The position numbers and the translations under genes were made by a program. A model generated the notes under the pieces. It ran no database searches. It worked only from the letters and a program-made list of their open reading frames with translations, and was not told where the DNA came from. This document shows positions 38,801-50,390 of a stretch of DNA of 64,000 nucleotides, in pieces (positions within the stretch are counted from its first letter, which is position 1; each line of letters begins with the position of its first letter). Origin of the DNA: Macrostomum hystrix (taxonomy: Eukaryota; Platyhelminthes; Macrostomidae); NCBI GenBank assembly GCA_950097015.1, contig CATNEN010000037.1:1911501-1975500 (forward strand). Direction: 5' to 3'.

Positions 38801-41407
38801 CAGGCAGTCCTCCGAGACGGCCGGCTCTGCCGGCACGCCGTCGAGAGGGTCGGCCTCCGGCAGGCGAATATATTCGACGTTGCCGCTGCTATTGGTAGCT
38901 GAAGTTGGCACGACTGTCTGCGGCTGCGGAGCTGAAGTTGGCACGACTGGCAGCGGCAGTGGCTGCGGCTTGCCGGATTTCTGCAGCTGCCTGTGGCCAC
39001 ACAATTAATTGGCAACCTTAGCAACTGGCACAACCGAATTCTTTACTCGGGTTCTCTACTCTAGCTAGATTATTCTCTACTTTACTCTACTCTAGCTCCG
39101 CAGATTCGAGCTGAGGAGCATAATCTGACACTCACCCACTTGTCCTCCCGTTCCAATCGTGCTACTATAGCTAGTAATTAAAAAAGATAAGTTTTCATAT
39201 GAATCACCTGTACCGAACCACATGAAAGTGCGGACAGAATCTAGGACTAGCATGCACATTGCATTTGTGCACTCCGCCAATCAGTTGACATTCGCTGCTG
39301 CGATGGGCTAGAATACAGCGCGGCAGGCCGTGAATGGGCTCCGGTGGCTGCCAACGCTCTTTGAAAATGATTTCGAATCGGTGTGCTTTCCAGTGAATAT
39401 GCAAGTAGGATTGCTGTGACGGGGTGTCCCGTGATTTGCACCCCGTGATTGTAAGCTGTAAACTGTAGGATTGTATCCTGTGAACTGTAGGATTGTATCC
39501 TGTGAACTGTAGGATTGTATCCTGTGAACTGTAGGATTTTATCCTGTGAACTGTAGGATTGTATCCTGTGAACTGTAGGATTGTATCCTGTGAACTGTAG
39601 GATTGTATCCTGTGAACTGTAGGATTGTATCCTGTGAATTGTAGGATTGTATCCTGTGAACTGTAGGATTGTATCCTCTGAACTGTAGGATTGTATCCTG
39701 TGAACTGTAGGATTGTATCCTGTGAACTGTAGGATTGTATCCTGTGAACTATAGGATTGTATCCTGTGAACTGTAGGATTGTATCCTGTGAACTGTAGGA
39801 TTGTATCCTGTGAACTGTAGGATTGTATCCTGTGAACTATAGGATTGTATCCTGTGAACTGTAGGATTGTATCCTGTGAACTGTAGGATTGTATCCTGTG
39901 AACTGTAGGATTTTATCCTGTGAATTGTAGGATTGTATCCTGTGAACTGTAGGATTGTATCCTGTGAACTGTAGGATTTTATCCTGTGAACTGTAGGATT
40001 GTATCCTGTGAACTGTAGGATTGTATCCTGTGAATTGTAGGATTGTATCCTGTGAATTGTAGGATTGTATCCTGTGAATTGTAGGATTGTATCCTGTGAA
40101 CTGTAGGATTGTATCCTGTGAACTGTAGGATTGTATCCTGTGAACTGTAGGATTGTATCCTGTGAACTGTAGGATTGTATCCCGTGAACTGTAGGATTGT
40201 ATCCTGTGAATTGTAGGATTGTATCCTGTGAACTGTAGGATTGTATCCTGTGAACTGTAGGATTGTATCCTGTGAACTGTAGGATTGTATCCTGTGAACT
40301 GTAGGATTGTATCCTGTGAACTGTAGGATTGTATCCTGTGAACTGTAGGATTGTATCCTGTGAACTGTAGGATTGTATCCTGTGAACTGTAGGATTGTAT
40401 CCTGTGAACTGTAGGATTGTATCCCGTGAACTGTAGGATTGTATCCTGTGAACTGTAGGATTGTATCCTGTGAATTGTAGGATTGTATCCTGTGAACTGT
40501 AGTATTTTATCCTGTGAACTGAAGGATTGTATCCTGTGAACTGTAGGATTGTATCCTATGAACTGTAGTATTTTATCCTGTGAACTGAAGGATTGTATCC
40601 TGTGAACTGTAGGATTGTATCCTCTGAACTGTAGGATTGTATCCTGTGAATTGTAGGATTGTATCCTGTGAACTGTAGTATTTTATCCTGTGAACTGAAG
40701 GATTGTATCCTGTGAACTGTAGGATTGTATCCTATGAACTGTAGTATTTTATCCTGTGAACTGAAGGATTGTATCCTGTGAACTGTAGGGTCAAGTCTCT
40801 CGAATTCCCATTGTCATCCAAGAGTCCCATTGTTTAACTTTAGTTTGCTTTTTGTCGCTAGCTGCTGTATGACTGTCGCTCAACAAATTGTCGCTATGCT
40901 CATGTGAGAGGAAAGCAGAATTCTAAGTCTCAGTCACTCACTTAGCAACAATGTTGCCGTGTTCGTCAACGGACCGAAATATTCGTTCGGCTTCATAGGC
41001 TGGGGCGGCAAGGCGAATGGCACCGCGCGATAATAAGCCGAACTATGGTTGCTACCCAGATACCAGGCGCACTCCAGTGTATTCACCACAGCCAGGTAAG
41101 GCAGGCTAGGCTTGATTAGATACAAAAGCAGGTGTAATCCCACAGTGAGCAGCCACACAATTAACAGAATCCTATAGTAGTTGCTGGATATCAGGTAGCA
41201 GAGAGCTTGGCCTAGCGAACGAATCACGCCGTTAGTGCTCAGGTAGGACACGGCGGATTTAGTAATTAAGTCAGAATGCTTCCCGTGGTTATCCATAAAG
41301 AAGTCTTGCAAACTGCGCTTCCTTCGCCAGTAAATAGTCTCCTCGGCGATGATAGCTGGCGGAGGCGTTTGCTGAGGCAACTCGGCCGATGTTTCCGTCG
41401 TACTCAT
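35888..41407 (-). CDS. Neurotactin-like cholinesterase-family adhesion protein, catalytically dead, 6 exons
   Basis: Exons 41407-40942, 39358-39208, 38990-38493, 37899-37641, 37293-36871 and 36352-35888 close in phase for 753 residues. Residues 1-78 are polar and cytosolic-like. A single hydrophobic helix at about 79-98 (RILLIVWLLTVGLHLLLYLI) precedes a carboxylesterase-type domain, a type II layout as in neurotactin. Family landmarks are VPFALPP, SEDCLFLSIGRP, VVVRIGYRMGFHGIF, NYGLPDLLRGLEYLQQVVKDFGGDVNRITLV (split over two exons) and SPVYHYV. The nucleophile elbow GESAG reads GHGSG with Gly379 where the Ser should be. The catalytic His position (GAxHG) reads GAFYG. So it should be an adhesion or binding protein, not an esterase. 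Exon 6 start (AATAG|GGAATT) is the least certain junction. Confidence 0.85.
36424..36796. repeat. Minisatellite, 38-bp unit, about 10 copies
   Basis: Unit is CACTAAACACGTACTGTTCT plus CTGATTGGCCAGATTCGT, alternating GGCCAG with GACCAG versions. In intron 5 of the esterase-like gene. Confidence 0.95.
38020..38210 (+). mobile_element. SINE family B copy in intron 3 of the esterase-like gene
   Basis: Shares with the copy at 25991-26250 the head (AACGCGTTTGCC, AAGGTCCCTGAGCT, GGATTC) and the body (CAGGGCCGACTAAG, GAGTGTACACTGCC, AGATGCGCACC). Clearly diverged. Ends are approximate. Confidence 0.6.
39446..40790. repeat. Minisatellite, 22-bp unit, about 61 copies
   Basis: Unit is TGTAGGATTGTATCCTGTGA plus AC, in intron 1 of the esterase-like gene. 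Each unit holds AGGATTGTATCCT, a 5-bp stem with a TGT loop. Most copies are identical. Towards the right end a five-unit block with TAGTATTTTATCC and CTGAAGGATT variants is repeated about three times. Confidence 0.97.
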
Positions 41408-41925
41408 CCTATGCGTCTAGTGGAAGCAACTCAACAGATTTGGAAGTTTTACGAGTATCTGAACTTATAAATATATTTACACCCAGCAAAATTAGATAAT
41501 TTCCACCCTTGCGCGGGCGCAATAAGTTATTAAGATTTGCTAGTCTATTTTGGCCATAGACTTCTCTCTCTTCGATATATAACATCTGTTGGCGTTGGCT
41601 TCAACGATTCTTTCAACGAGGACTTTCTCAGCAGACACATTGAGCACAGAGAACATTCTTATTTGATTTAGTGTCCAGGAATAGCTTTGTCTATGGTAAA
41701 ACCTAATTTGAACATGATAATGCGAATCGAGCAGGAATTTTTTCCTACACCCTTGAAGAATAATAATCGAACTCATTCTCTCTCAAACAAATCATAAATT
41801 TACACAATTCAGCTGATCAAATTAAATACCTAGCGCCAATGCGCTCAGCAAAGGAACCGTTTATTGTTTGAAAGCGAAATTGACCTGAGCACATTTTTAA
41901 AGAAACAATTTAAGTTTAAGAAAAT
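41408..41925. other. Spacer between ELP4 stop and the esterase-like start
   Basis: About 518 bases between two same-strand genes. A minus-strand AATAAA (plus TTTATT at 41860-41865) lies about 60 bases after the ELP4 stop. No other feature seen. Confidence 0.5.
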
Positions 41926-44900
41926 TTAAAAGTCCAACGAAGACCCCAGAGCCGAGCCGCAGGTGGACTGCTTTGGCACCGACTTGCTCACCCGGCTGGC
42001 CGTCTCCGATATGTCTGGCGGCAGATGCAGACGCTGCAGTTCAAGGTAGGACTCGGGGATTGGGATTCTGATTACAAACTCAGGGATTGGGATTCTGATT
42101 ACAAACTCAGGGATTGGGATTCTGATTACAAACTCAGGGATTGGGATTCTGATTACAAACTCAGGGATTGGGATTCTGATTACAAACTCAGGGATTGGGA
42201 TTCTGATTACAAACTCAGGGATTGGGATTCTGATTACAAACTCAGGGATTGGGATTCTGATTACAAACTCAGGGATTGGGATTCTGATTACAATCTTAGG
42301 GATTGGGATTCTGATTACAATCTTAGGGATTGGGATTCTGATTACAATCTTAGGGATTGGGATTCTGATTACAATCTTAGGGATTGGGATTCTGATTACA
42401 AACTCAGGGATTGGGATTCTGATTACAATCTTAGGGATTGGGATTCTGATTACAATCTTAGGGATTGGGATTCTGATTACAATCTTAGGGATTGGGATTC
42501 TGATTACAATCTTAGGGATTGGGATTCTGATTACAATCTTAGGGATTGGGATTCTGATTACAATCTTAGGGATTGGGATTCTGATTACAATCTTAGGGAT
42601 TGGGATTCTGATTACAATCTTAGGGATTGGGATTCTGATTACACACTCACAGATTGGGATTCTGATTACAATCTTAGGGATTGGGATTCTGATTACACAC
42701 TCACAGATTGGGATTCTGATGTCAAACTGAGGAATGGGATTCTGATGTCAAACTGAGGAATGGGATTCTGATGTCAAACTGAGGAATGGGATTCTGATGT
42801 CAAACTGAGGAATGGGATTCTGATGTCAAACTGAGGAATGGGATTCTGATGTCAAAGTGAGGAATGGGATTCTGATGTCAAAGTGAGGAATGGGATTCTG
42901 ATGTCAAACTGTCATAAATGAGACCCCAGGAAATCCAGCAGAGCAGCCCTACTAACCTGAATCAGGAAAGTTTTCCTTCGCACTCGGAAGCCGAATTGCA
43001 AGGCATCGGGCCGGGTGATGGGAGCCAATGAGCCAGCTAGTGTGGGCAGCTTTCCAAGGCTCAGCAGGCCGTGCAGATCTCTATAGAGAGGATTCGCGGC
43101 CCGCTTGCGAGCATCCGGGGCCAGCAGTGACTCGAGCAGCAGCGAATAGTCCGACAGGTGGAGCATGCGACCGGACAGCACTGGTCTCTGAAGTAGAAAT
43201 TTTTTTGGTCTTGGCCTTCCTAGCAGCGAGGCCACATTACCAGTAGAACTAACAAGGGGGGGGGGAGAATTTCCTCACAGACAATTTTTGTGCTACACCC
43301 GAAAGGAGCAACGCAGGCACACGAAACTCAAGAACAGGGGCCAAATTTTTGTTGCGCATCTTCTGAAACAAAAATCAGGTCGCCAGCTCTTCAGACCGTC
43401 GAGATATTCAATGGTTCTGGCCGAAGGTCAGATTTTTCCCATAAGCGCTAGTGTATTTCACACACCCCTATACACGAATTAGCACTGCGCCACAGTGCGG
43501 CCTTGCCAGGCCTTCAAAATTGATCAGCATGTCACCCGAATGTGCCTGCGTTATCTCCGACTTCGGTGGTCACCTACAATTTATCTAGTCGGATTTGCTG
43601 GACCTTCAAGGGCTACAACAGGTCCTACCGTTAATTTAAAGAAGGCTTGGGGGCTTGTCGTGCAATTTACGCCATTGAGGGCCAACCTCCGAGGCACAGT
43701 GAAAGTGTACACCGCCAGGCGATGAGAAAGTCAGGGCAGATGTACACACCCCTTGTGATTGTGTGTACAGCTGTACAAAGCATTCACCTGTAGGCGCAGC
43801 AGGTGTGGCGCAGTCAGCCAAGCGGTGCACAAGTGCCTGGAGCACAGGTCGCGCAGGTTGTAGAGAAACCGCAGAGCTTCGCTGTCTCGATCGGCCGAGC
43901 TGCTGCCCCAGAGTAAAGAGGCGAAGCCGGGGATCACTGAGGAGAATTGGGATCAGAGAGCGTCAGATGGAACATGCGGCTAATAGACAGCTCTCTCTAA
44001 AATATATAATTCCGAGAAATTACTGATCCTGAAATCCTGAAGAGCAAATCCAATCAAAATTAGGGAATTTCACAAACCACGCCTGATCCCATAAAGCACA
44101 CCTGATCCCATAGGGAAAAATCTGATCCCATAGAGTCGGAAACCCATGAAGGCCACCTGATCCCATTGGGACGGAATCCCATGAAGCAAACCTGATCCCA
44201 AAATAACATAAACCCAAGAAGTACATTAGAAATCCTACTAACAACTAACATATAAAACTTTCCTGATCTACAACTCTGATGTGAATCAAAATTGCTCTAA
44301 AAATATCTCACCAACTTTGAGCAGATTTTGAGTCTCCTCAGTTGGCCTAGTGGGGTAGCAATACTCGCCGCTGAGCAAGCGCTCTCGGATGCTGCTCAGC
44401 GCCCGTGTGGAATTCTCCGAAAATGAGCTACAAATAAGAGGATTACGAATTTATAACGGAGGGGATTCAAATCAAGGGGATAGCATTTAACCGATATGAT
44501 CATTTCGAAACTGATGGGATTATATTAAAACTGGGGGGATACTATTGAAACTGAGGGGATAATATTGAAACTGAGGGGATAATATTGAAACTGAGGGGAT
44601 AATATTGAAACTGAGGGATAATATTGAAACTGAGGGGATAATATAAAAACTGGGGGATAATATTGAAACTGAGGGATAATATTGAAACTGAGGGGATAAT
44701 ATTGAAACTGAGGGATAATATTGAAACTGAGGGGATAATATTGAAACTGAGGGGATAATATAAAAACTGGGGGATAATATTGAAACTGAGGGGATAATAT
44801 TGAAACTGAGGGGATAATATAAAAACTGGGGGATAATATTGAAACTGAGGGATAATATTGAAACTGAGGGGATAATATTGAAACTGAGGGATAATATTGA

Positions 44901-47900
44901 AACTGAGGGGATAATATTGAAACTGAGGGGATAATATAAAAACTGGGGGATAATATTGAAACTGAGGGGATAATATTGAAACTGAGGGGATAATATTGAA
45001 ACTGAGGGGATAATATTGAAACTGGGGGGATACTATTGAAACTGAGGGGATAATATTGAAACTGGGGGGATAATATTGAAACTGAGGGGATAATATTGAA
45101 ACTGAGAGGATAATATTGAAACTGAGGGGATAATATTGAAACTGAGGGGATAATATTGAAACTGAGGGGATAATATAAAACTGAGGGATAATATTGAAAC
45201 TGAGGGGATAATATTGAAACTGAGGGGATAATATTGAAACTGAGGGGATAATATTGAAACTGAGGGGATAATATTGAAACTGAGGGGATAATATTGAAAC
45301 TGAGGGGATAATATTGAAACTGAGGGGATAATATTGAAACTGAGGGGATAATATAAAAACTGGGGGATAATATTGAAACTGAGGGGATAATACAAAAACT
45401 GGGGGATAATATTGAAACTGAGGGGATAATATTGAAACTGAGGGATAATATTGAAACTGAGGGGATAATATAAAAACTGGGGGATAATATTGAAACTGAG
45501 GGATAATATTGAAACTGAGGGGATAATATTGAAACTGAGGGATAATATTGAAACTGAGGGGATAATATTGAAACTGAGGGGATAATATAAAAACTGGGGG
45601 ATAATATTGAAACTGAGGGGATAATATTGAAACTGAGGGGATAATATTGAAACTGAGGGGATAATATTGAAACTGGGGGGATACTATTGAAACTGAGGGG
45701 ATAATATTGAAACTGGGGGGATAATATTGAAACTGAGGGGATAATATTGAAACTGAGAGGATAATATTGAAACTGAGGGGATAATATTGAAACTGAGGGG
45801 ATAATATTGAAACTGAGGGGATAATATAAAACTGAGGGATAATATTGAAACTGAGGGGATAATATTGAAACTGAGGGGATAATATTGAAACTGAGGGGAT
45901 AATATTGAAACTGAGGGGATAATATTGAAACTGAGGGGATAATATTGAAACTGAGGGGATAATATTGAAACTGAGGGGATAATATTGAAACTGAGGGGAT
46001 AATATAAAAACTGGGGGATAATATTGAAACTGAGGGGATAATACAAAAACTGGGGGATAATATTGAAACTGAGGGGATAATATTGAAACTGAGGGGATAA
46101 TATTGAAACTGAGGGGATAATATAAAAACTGGGGGATAATATTGAAACTGAGGGGATAATATTGAAACTGAGGGGATAATATTGAAACTGAGGGGATAAT
46201 ATTGAAACTGAGGGGATAATATTGAAACTGAGGGATAATATTGAAACTGAGGGGATAATATTGAAACTGAGGGGATAATATTGAAACTGAGGGGATAATA
46301 TTGAAACTGAGGGGATAATATTGAAACTGAGGGGATAATATTGAAACTGAGGGGATAATATTGAAACTGAGGGGATAATATTGAAACTGAGGGGATAATA
46401 TTGAAACTGAGGGGATAATATTGAAACTGAGGGGATAATGTTGAAACTGAGGGGATAATATTGAAACTGGGGGATAATATAAAAACTGGGGGATAATATT
46501 GAAACTGAGGGGATAATATTGAAACTGAGGGGATAATATTGAAACTGAGGGGATAATATAAAAACTGAGGGGATAATATTGAAACTGAGGGGATAATATT
46601 GAAACTGAGGGGATAATGTTGAAACTGAGGGGATAATATTGAAACTGAGGGGATAATATAAAAACTGGGGGATAATATAAAAACTGGGGGATAATATTGA
46701 AACTGAGGGGATAATATTGAAACTGAGGCGATAATATTGAAACTGAGGGGATAATATAAAAACTGGGGGATAATATTGAAACTGAGGGGATAATATTGAA
46801 ACTGAGGGGATAATATTGAAACTGAGGGGATAATATTGAAACTGGGGGGATACTATTGAAACTGAGGGGATAATATTGAAACTGGGGGGATAATATTGAA
46901 ACTGAGGGGATAATATTGAAACTGAGAGGATAATATTGAAACTGAGGGGATAATATTGAAACTGAGGGGATAATATTGAAACTGAGGGGATAATATAAAA
47001 ACTGGGGGATAATATTGAAACTGAGGGGATAATATTGAAACTGAGGGATAATATTGAAACTGAGGGGATAATATTGAAACTGAGGGGATAATATTGAAAC
47101 TGAGGGGATAATATTGAAACTGAGGGGATAATATTGAAACTGAGGGGATAATATTGAAACTGAGGGGATAATATTGAAACTGAGGGGATAATATTGAAAC
47201 TGAGGGGATAATATAAAAACTGGGGGATAATATTGAAACTGAGGGGATAATACAAAAACTGGGGGATAATATTGAAACTGAGGGGATAATATTGAAACTG
47301 AGGGGATAATATTGAAACTGAGGGGATAATATAAAAACTGGGGGATAATATTGAAACTGAGGGGATAATATTGAAACTGAGGGGATAATATTGAAACTGA
47401 GGGGATAATATTGAAACTGAGGGGATAATATTGAAACTGAGGGATAATATTGAAACTGAGGGGATAATATTGAAACTGAGGGGATAATATTGAAACTGAG
47501 GGGATAATATTGAAACTGAGGGGATAATATTGAAACTGAGGGGATAATATTGAAACTGAGGGGATAATATTGAAACTGAGGGGATAATATTGAAACTGAG
47601 GGGATAATATTGAAACTGAGGGGATAATATTGAAACTGAGGGGATAATGTTGAAACTGAGGGGATAATATTGAAACTGGGGGATAATATAAAAACTGGGG
47701 GATAATATTGAAACTGAGGGGATAATATTGAAACTGAGGGGATAATATTGAAACTGAGGGGATAATATAAAAACTGAGGGGATAATATTGAAACTGAGGG
47801 GATAATATTGAAACTGAGGGGATAATGTTGAAACTGAGGGGATAATATTGAAACTGAGGGGATAATATAAAAACTGGGGGATAATATAAAAACTGGGGGA

Positions 47901-49438
47901 TAATATTGAAACTGAGGGGATAATATTGAAACTGAGGCGATAATATTGAAACTGAGGGGATAATATAAAAACTGGGGGATAATATTGAAACTGAGGGGAT
48001 AATATTGAAACTGAGGGGATAATATTGAAACTGAGGGGATAATACTCAAACACAGGGGGTAAATATTCCAATATAGGGGACAATATTAAAACTGATGAAT
48101 TAAAGAGATGGGGCCATGCCTTAAACAGGGTAAACATTGTTTCACAAGCTGTGAATATTATTTGGATACCTGAATGGTTCGAAGTGGAGCACTTTGAGCC
48201 AAATTTTGCCGGATTCCTTTAGACTTTTCAAGTCCAACTTTTTAGATAGATCGAAGTTTTTCGCTCCCGTGGTGGCCTTGTCTAGAGTGTGTAGATCCTT
48301 GTTTTGGGGGATTTTTTACTTAAGTAGAGACAGACAGATATCGTTTAAGTGATTATGGTACAGATAGAGCTCACGGATTCATGGTTTAACTCGATGGTAA
48401 CTTTATGGTCTATTCTATGGTTTAACTCGATGGCAACTTTATGGTCTATGGTTTAACTCGATGGTAACTTTATGGTCTATGGCTTAACTCGATGGTAACT
48501 TTATGGTCTATGGTTTAACTCGATGGTAACTTTATGGTCTATGGCTTAACTCGATGGTAACTTTATGGTCTATGGTTTAACTCGATTGTAACTTTATGGT
48601 CTATGGTTTAACTCGATGGTAATTCTTTGGTCTATGGTTTAACTCGGGGGTAACTCTATTGTCTATGGTTTAACCATATACTAAACTCTATGGTTAACTC
48701 CATACAATATTTACAGAACAATATGCCGCGTTAGAGATGAATTCTGTTTAAAATTCAATCGAACCTCGAATCGCGGTGCATTCTTGTAGCGCCAGGCGAT
48801 TGCCAGGCCTTCGTCCTGCTGGCTACTCTCTCCAGATGCTGAAGGAATTTGCTGCTGCTGCTGAACGGAACTGGAGTTGACATCCTCTTCAACGTCTGGC
48901 AGGTTCTGCATTGTTATATTCGATTAGAAATCGCAAAATGATTCGATTTCGAAATTTCAAAAAAGCTACAAATGTATGAAAATGTTATTTCAGACAGATA
49001 CCAACAGACAGACAGACAGACAGAGATTTAGTCTCACCGCAAGCAGGTAGTCCGCGTGGACCTGATCTGCGGCAACCAGCAGCACGTGCTGACCATCGAG
49101 TAGGCTCTGTGCTAGAAGGTAGCGCGTCAGAACTCCGGCGTAGGCGCCTGTAGCGTCTTCGTCTAGCGATTAGGAAAAATGTCTAAAGCCTAAAGCGGCG
49201 AAAATGAGCAGCCAATCATCTCTACATTGAAATTATAGCGAGCCTCACCAACAATGCAGACTCCGCCAACTGCCAATCCACCGCCGATCAGAGCATCAAG
49301 AGCTGGCACACCGCAGCTGGTGACAGTGGCCTGATGCTGCTGCTGAGGCTGCTGCTGCTGACCGCAGGCGGGTCGGCCGCCGGGCACCCGTGGCCGAGGC
49401 CGCGGTCCGCCGACTCCGCCGGGTCGATTGTCTGTCAA
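41926..49438 (-). CDS. ELP4: Elongator complex protein 4 (PAXNEB), 8 exons
   Basis: Exons 49438-49249, 49162-49038, 48905-48765, 48297-48170, 44427-44312, 43936-43788, 43187-42957 and 42033-41926 total 395 residues (human 424). The N-terminus is Pro/Arg/Gln-rich, then GVPALDALIGGGLAVGGV, the RecA-like glycine loop that has lost a normal Walker A as in other ELP4 proteins. IAWRYKNAPRFE, VIPGFASLLW, NPLYRDLHGLL and FGFRVRRKTFLIQ follow in family order. The last exon reads RLHLPPDIS to a terminal LDF, an exact family end. Elp4 with Elp5 and Elp6 forms the ring ATPase half of Elongator, which modifies wobble uridines of tRNA. The exon 3 donor GAG|GTTCGA is weak and its junction is the least certain. 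Introns carry three separate minisatellites. Confidence 0.93.
42046..42912. repeat. Minisatellite with a 27-bp part and a 26-bp part
   Basis: Left part (to about 42720): about 25 copies of GATTGGGATTCTGATTACAA plus ACTCAGG or TCTTAGG. Right part: about 7 copies of a related 26-bp unit, AATGGGATTCTGATGTCAAA plus CTGAGG. The two meet through ACACTCACAGATTGGG hybrids. In the last intron of ELP4. Confidence 0.95.
43640..43765 (+). mobile_element. SINE family B body fragment in an ELP4 intron
   Basis: Matches the body of the 25991-26250 copy: TTGTCGTGCAATTTACG, GAGGGCCAACCTCCGAGGCA, CACAGTGAAAGTGTAC, GGCGATGAGAAAGTCAGG and GCAGATGTACACACC. The head is absent or diverged. Confidence 0.65.
44500..48060. 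repeat. 3.6-kb minisatellite, 20-bp unit, about 180 copies
   Basis: Unit GATAATATTGAAACTGAGGG with 19-20-base variants, including a recurrent GATAATATAAAAACTGGG form. Marker variants (ACTATTGAAACTGAGGGG, GAGAGGATAAT, AATGTTGAAAC, GAGGCGATAAT) recur in the same order, showing higher-order units of about 650 and 1200 bases. Lies in intron 4 of ELP4. Confidence 0.98.
48382..48690. repeat. Minisatellite, 31-bp unit, about 10 copies
   Basis: Unit is GGTTTAACTCGATGGTAACT plus TTATGGTCTAT, in intron 3 of ELP4. Alternating GGTTTAAC and GGCTTAAC copies suggest two-unit amplification. Confidence 0.94.
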
Positions 49439-49499
49439 TCGTCGAAAGCCAGACTGGAAGGCAGAGAGTCGAATGCCAGACTAAATAAATCTGTTACTG

Positions 49500-50390
49500 G
49501 GGAGGGCAGGATGGAGTCAGCTGACTGTGGGGAAGGCAGGATGGAGTCAGCTGACTGTGGGGAAGGCAGGATGGAGTCAGCTGACTGTGGGGAAGGCAGG
49601 ATGGAGTCAGCTGACTGTGGGGAAGGCAGGATGGAGTCAGCTGACTGTGGGGAAGGCAGGATGGAGTCAGCTGACTGTGGGGAAGGCAGGATGGAGTCAG
49701 TCGACTGTGGGGAAGGCAGTGGATGATGGTGTCAGCTGACTGTGGGGAAGGCAGTGGATGATGGTGTCAGCTGACTGTGGGGAAGGCAGTGGATGATGGT
49801 GTCAGCTGACTATTGGGAGGGCAGTGGAGGATGATGGTGTCAGCTGACTATGGGAAAGGCAGTGGAGGATGATGGTGTCAGCTGACTGTGGGGAAGGCAG
49901 GATGGAGTCAGCTGACTGTGGGGAAGGCAGTGGATGATGGTGTCAGCTGACTGTGGGGAAGGCAGTGGATGATGGTGTCAGCTGACTGTGGGGAAGGCAG
50001 TGGATAATGGTGTCAGCTGACTGTGGGGAAGGCAGTGGATGATGGTGTCAGCTGACTGTGGGGAAGGCAGTGGATGATGGTGTCAGCTGACTGTGGGGAA
50101 GGCAGTGGATAATGGTGTCAGCTGACTGTGGGGAAGGCAGTGGATGATGGTGTCAGCTGACTGTGGGGAAGGCAGTGGAGGATGATGGTGTCAGCTGACT
50201 GTGGGGAAGGCGGTGGATGATGGTGTCATCTGACTGTGGGGAAGGCAGTGGAGGATGATGGTGTCAGAGCTGACTGTTGGGAGGGCAGTGGAGGATGATG
50301 GTGTCAGCTGACTGTGGGAAAGGCAGTGGAGGATGATGTGTCAGCTGACTGTTGGGAGGGCAGTAGAGGATGATGTGTCAGCTGAATGCT
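49500..50390. repeat. Minisatellite, 30- and 35-bp related units
   Basis: First about seven copies of GGGGAAGGCAGGATGGAGTC plus AGCTGACTGT, then longer units with GGCAGTGGATGATGGTGTCA plus GCTGACTGTGGGGAA. The GTCAGCTGAC palindrome is kept in almost all copies while the neighbouring sequence changes length. Starts about 60 bases upstream of the ELP4 ATG. Confidence 0.95.

Noticed and set aside
39446-40790. CRISPR-like regular array
   Set aside because: Units are contiguous with no variable spacers, and the genome is eukaryotic. It is an ordinary minisatellite. The same applies to the other arrays.
44500-48137. Open reading frames of up to 817 codons on the minus strand
   Set aside because: They are produced by the 20-bp repeat lacking stops in its frames. 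They share no unique domain and lie inside an ELP4 intron.
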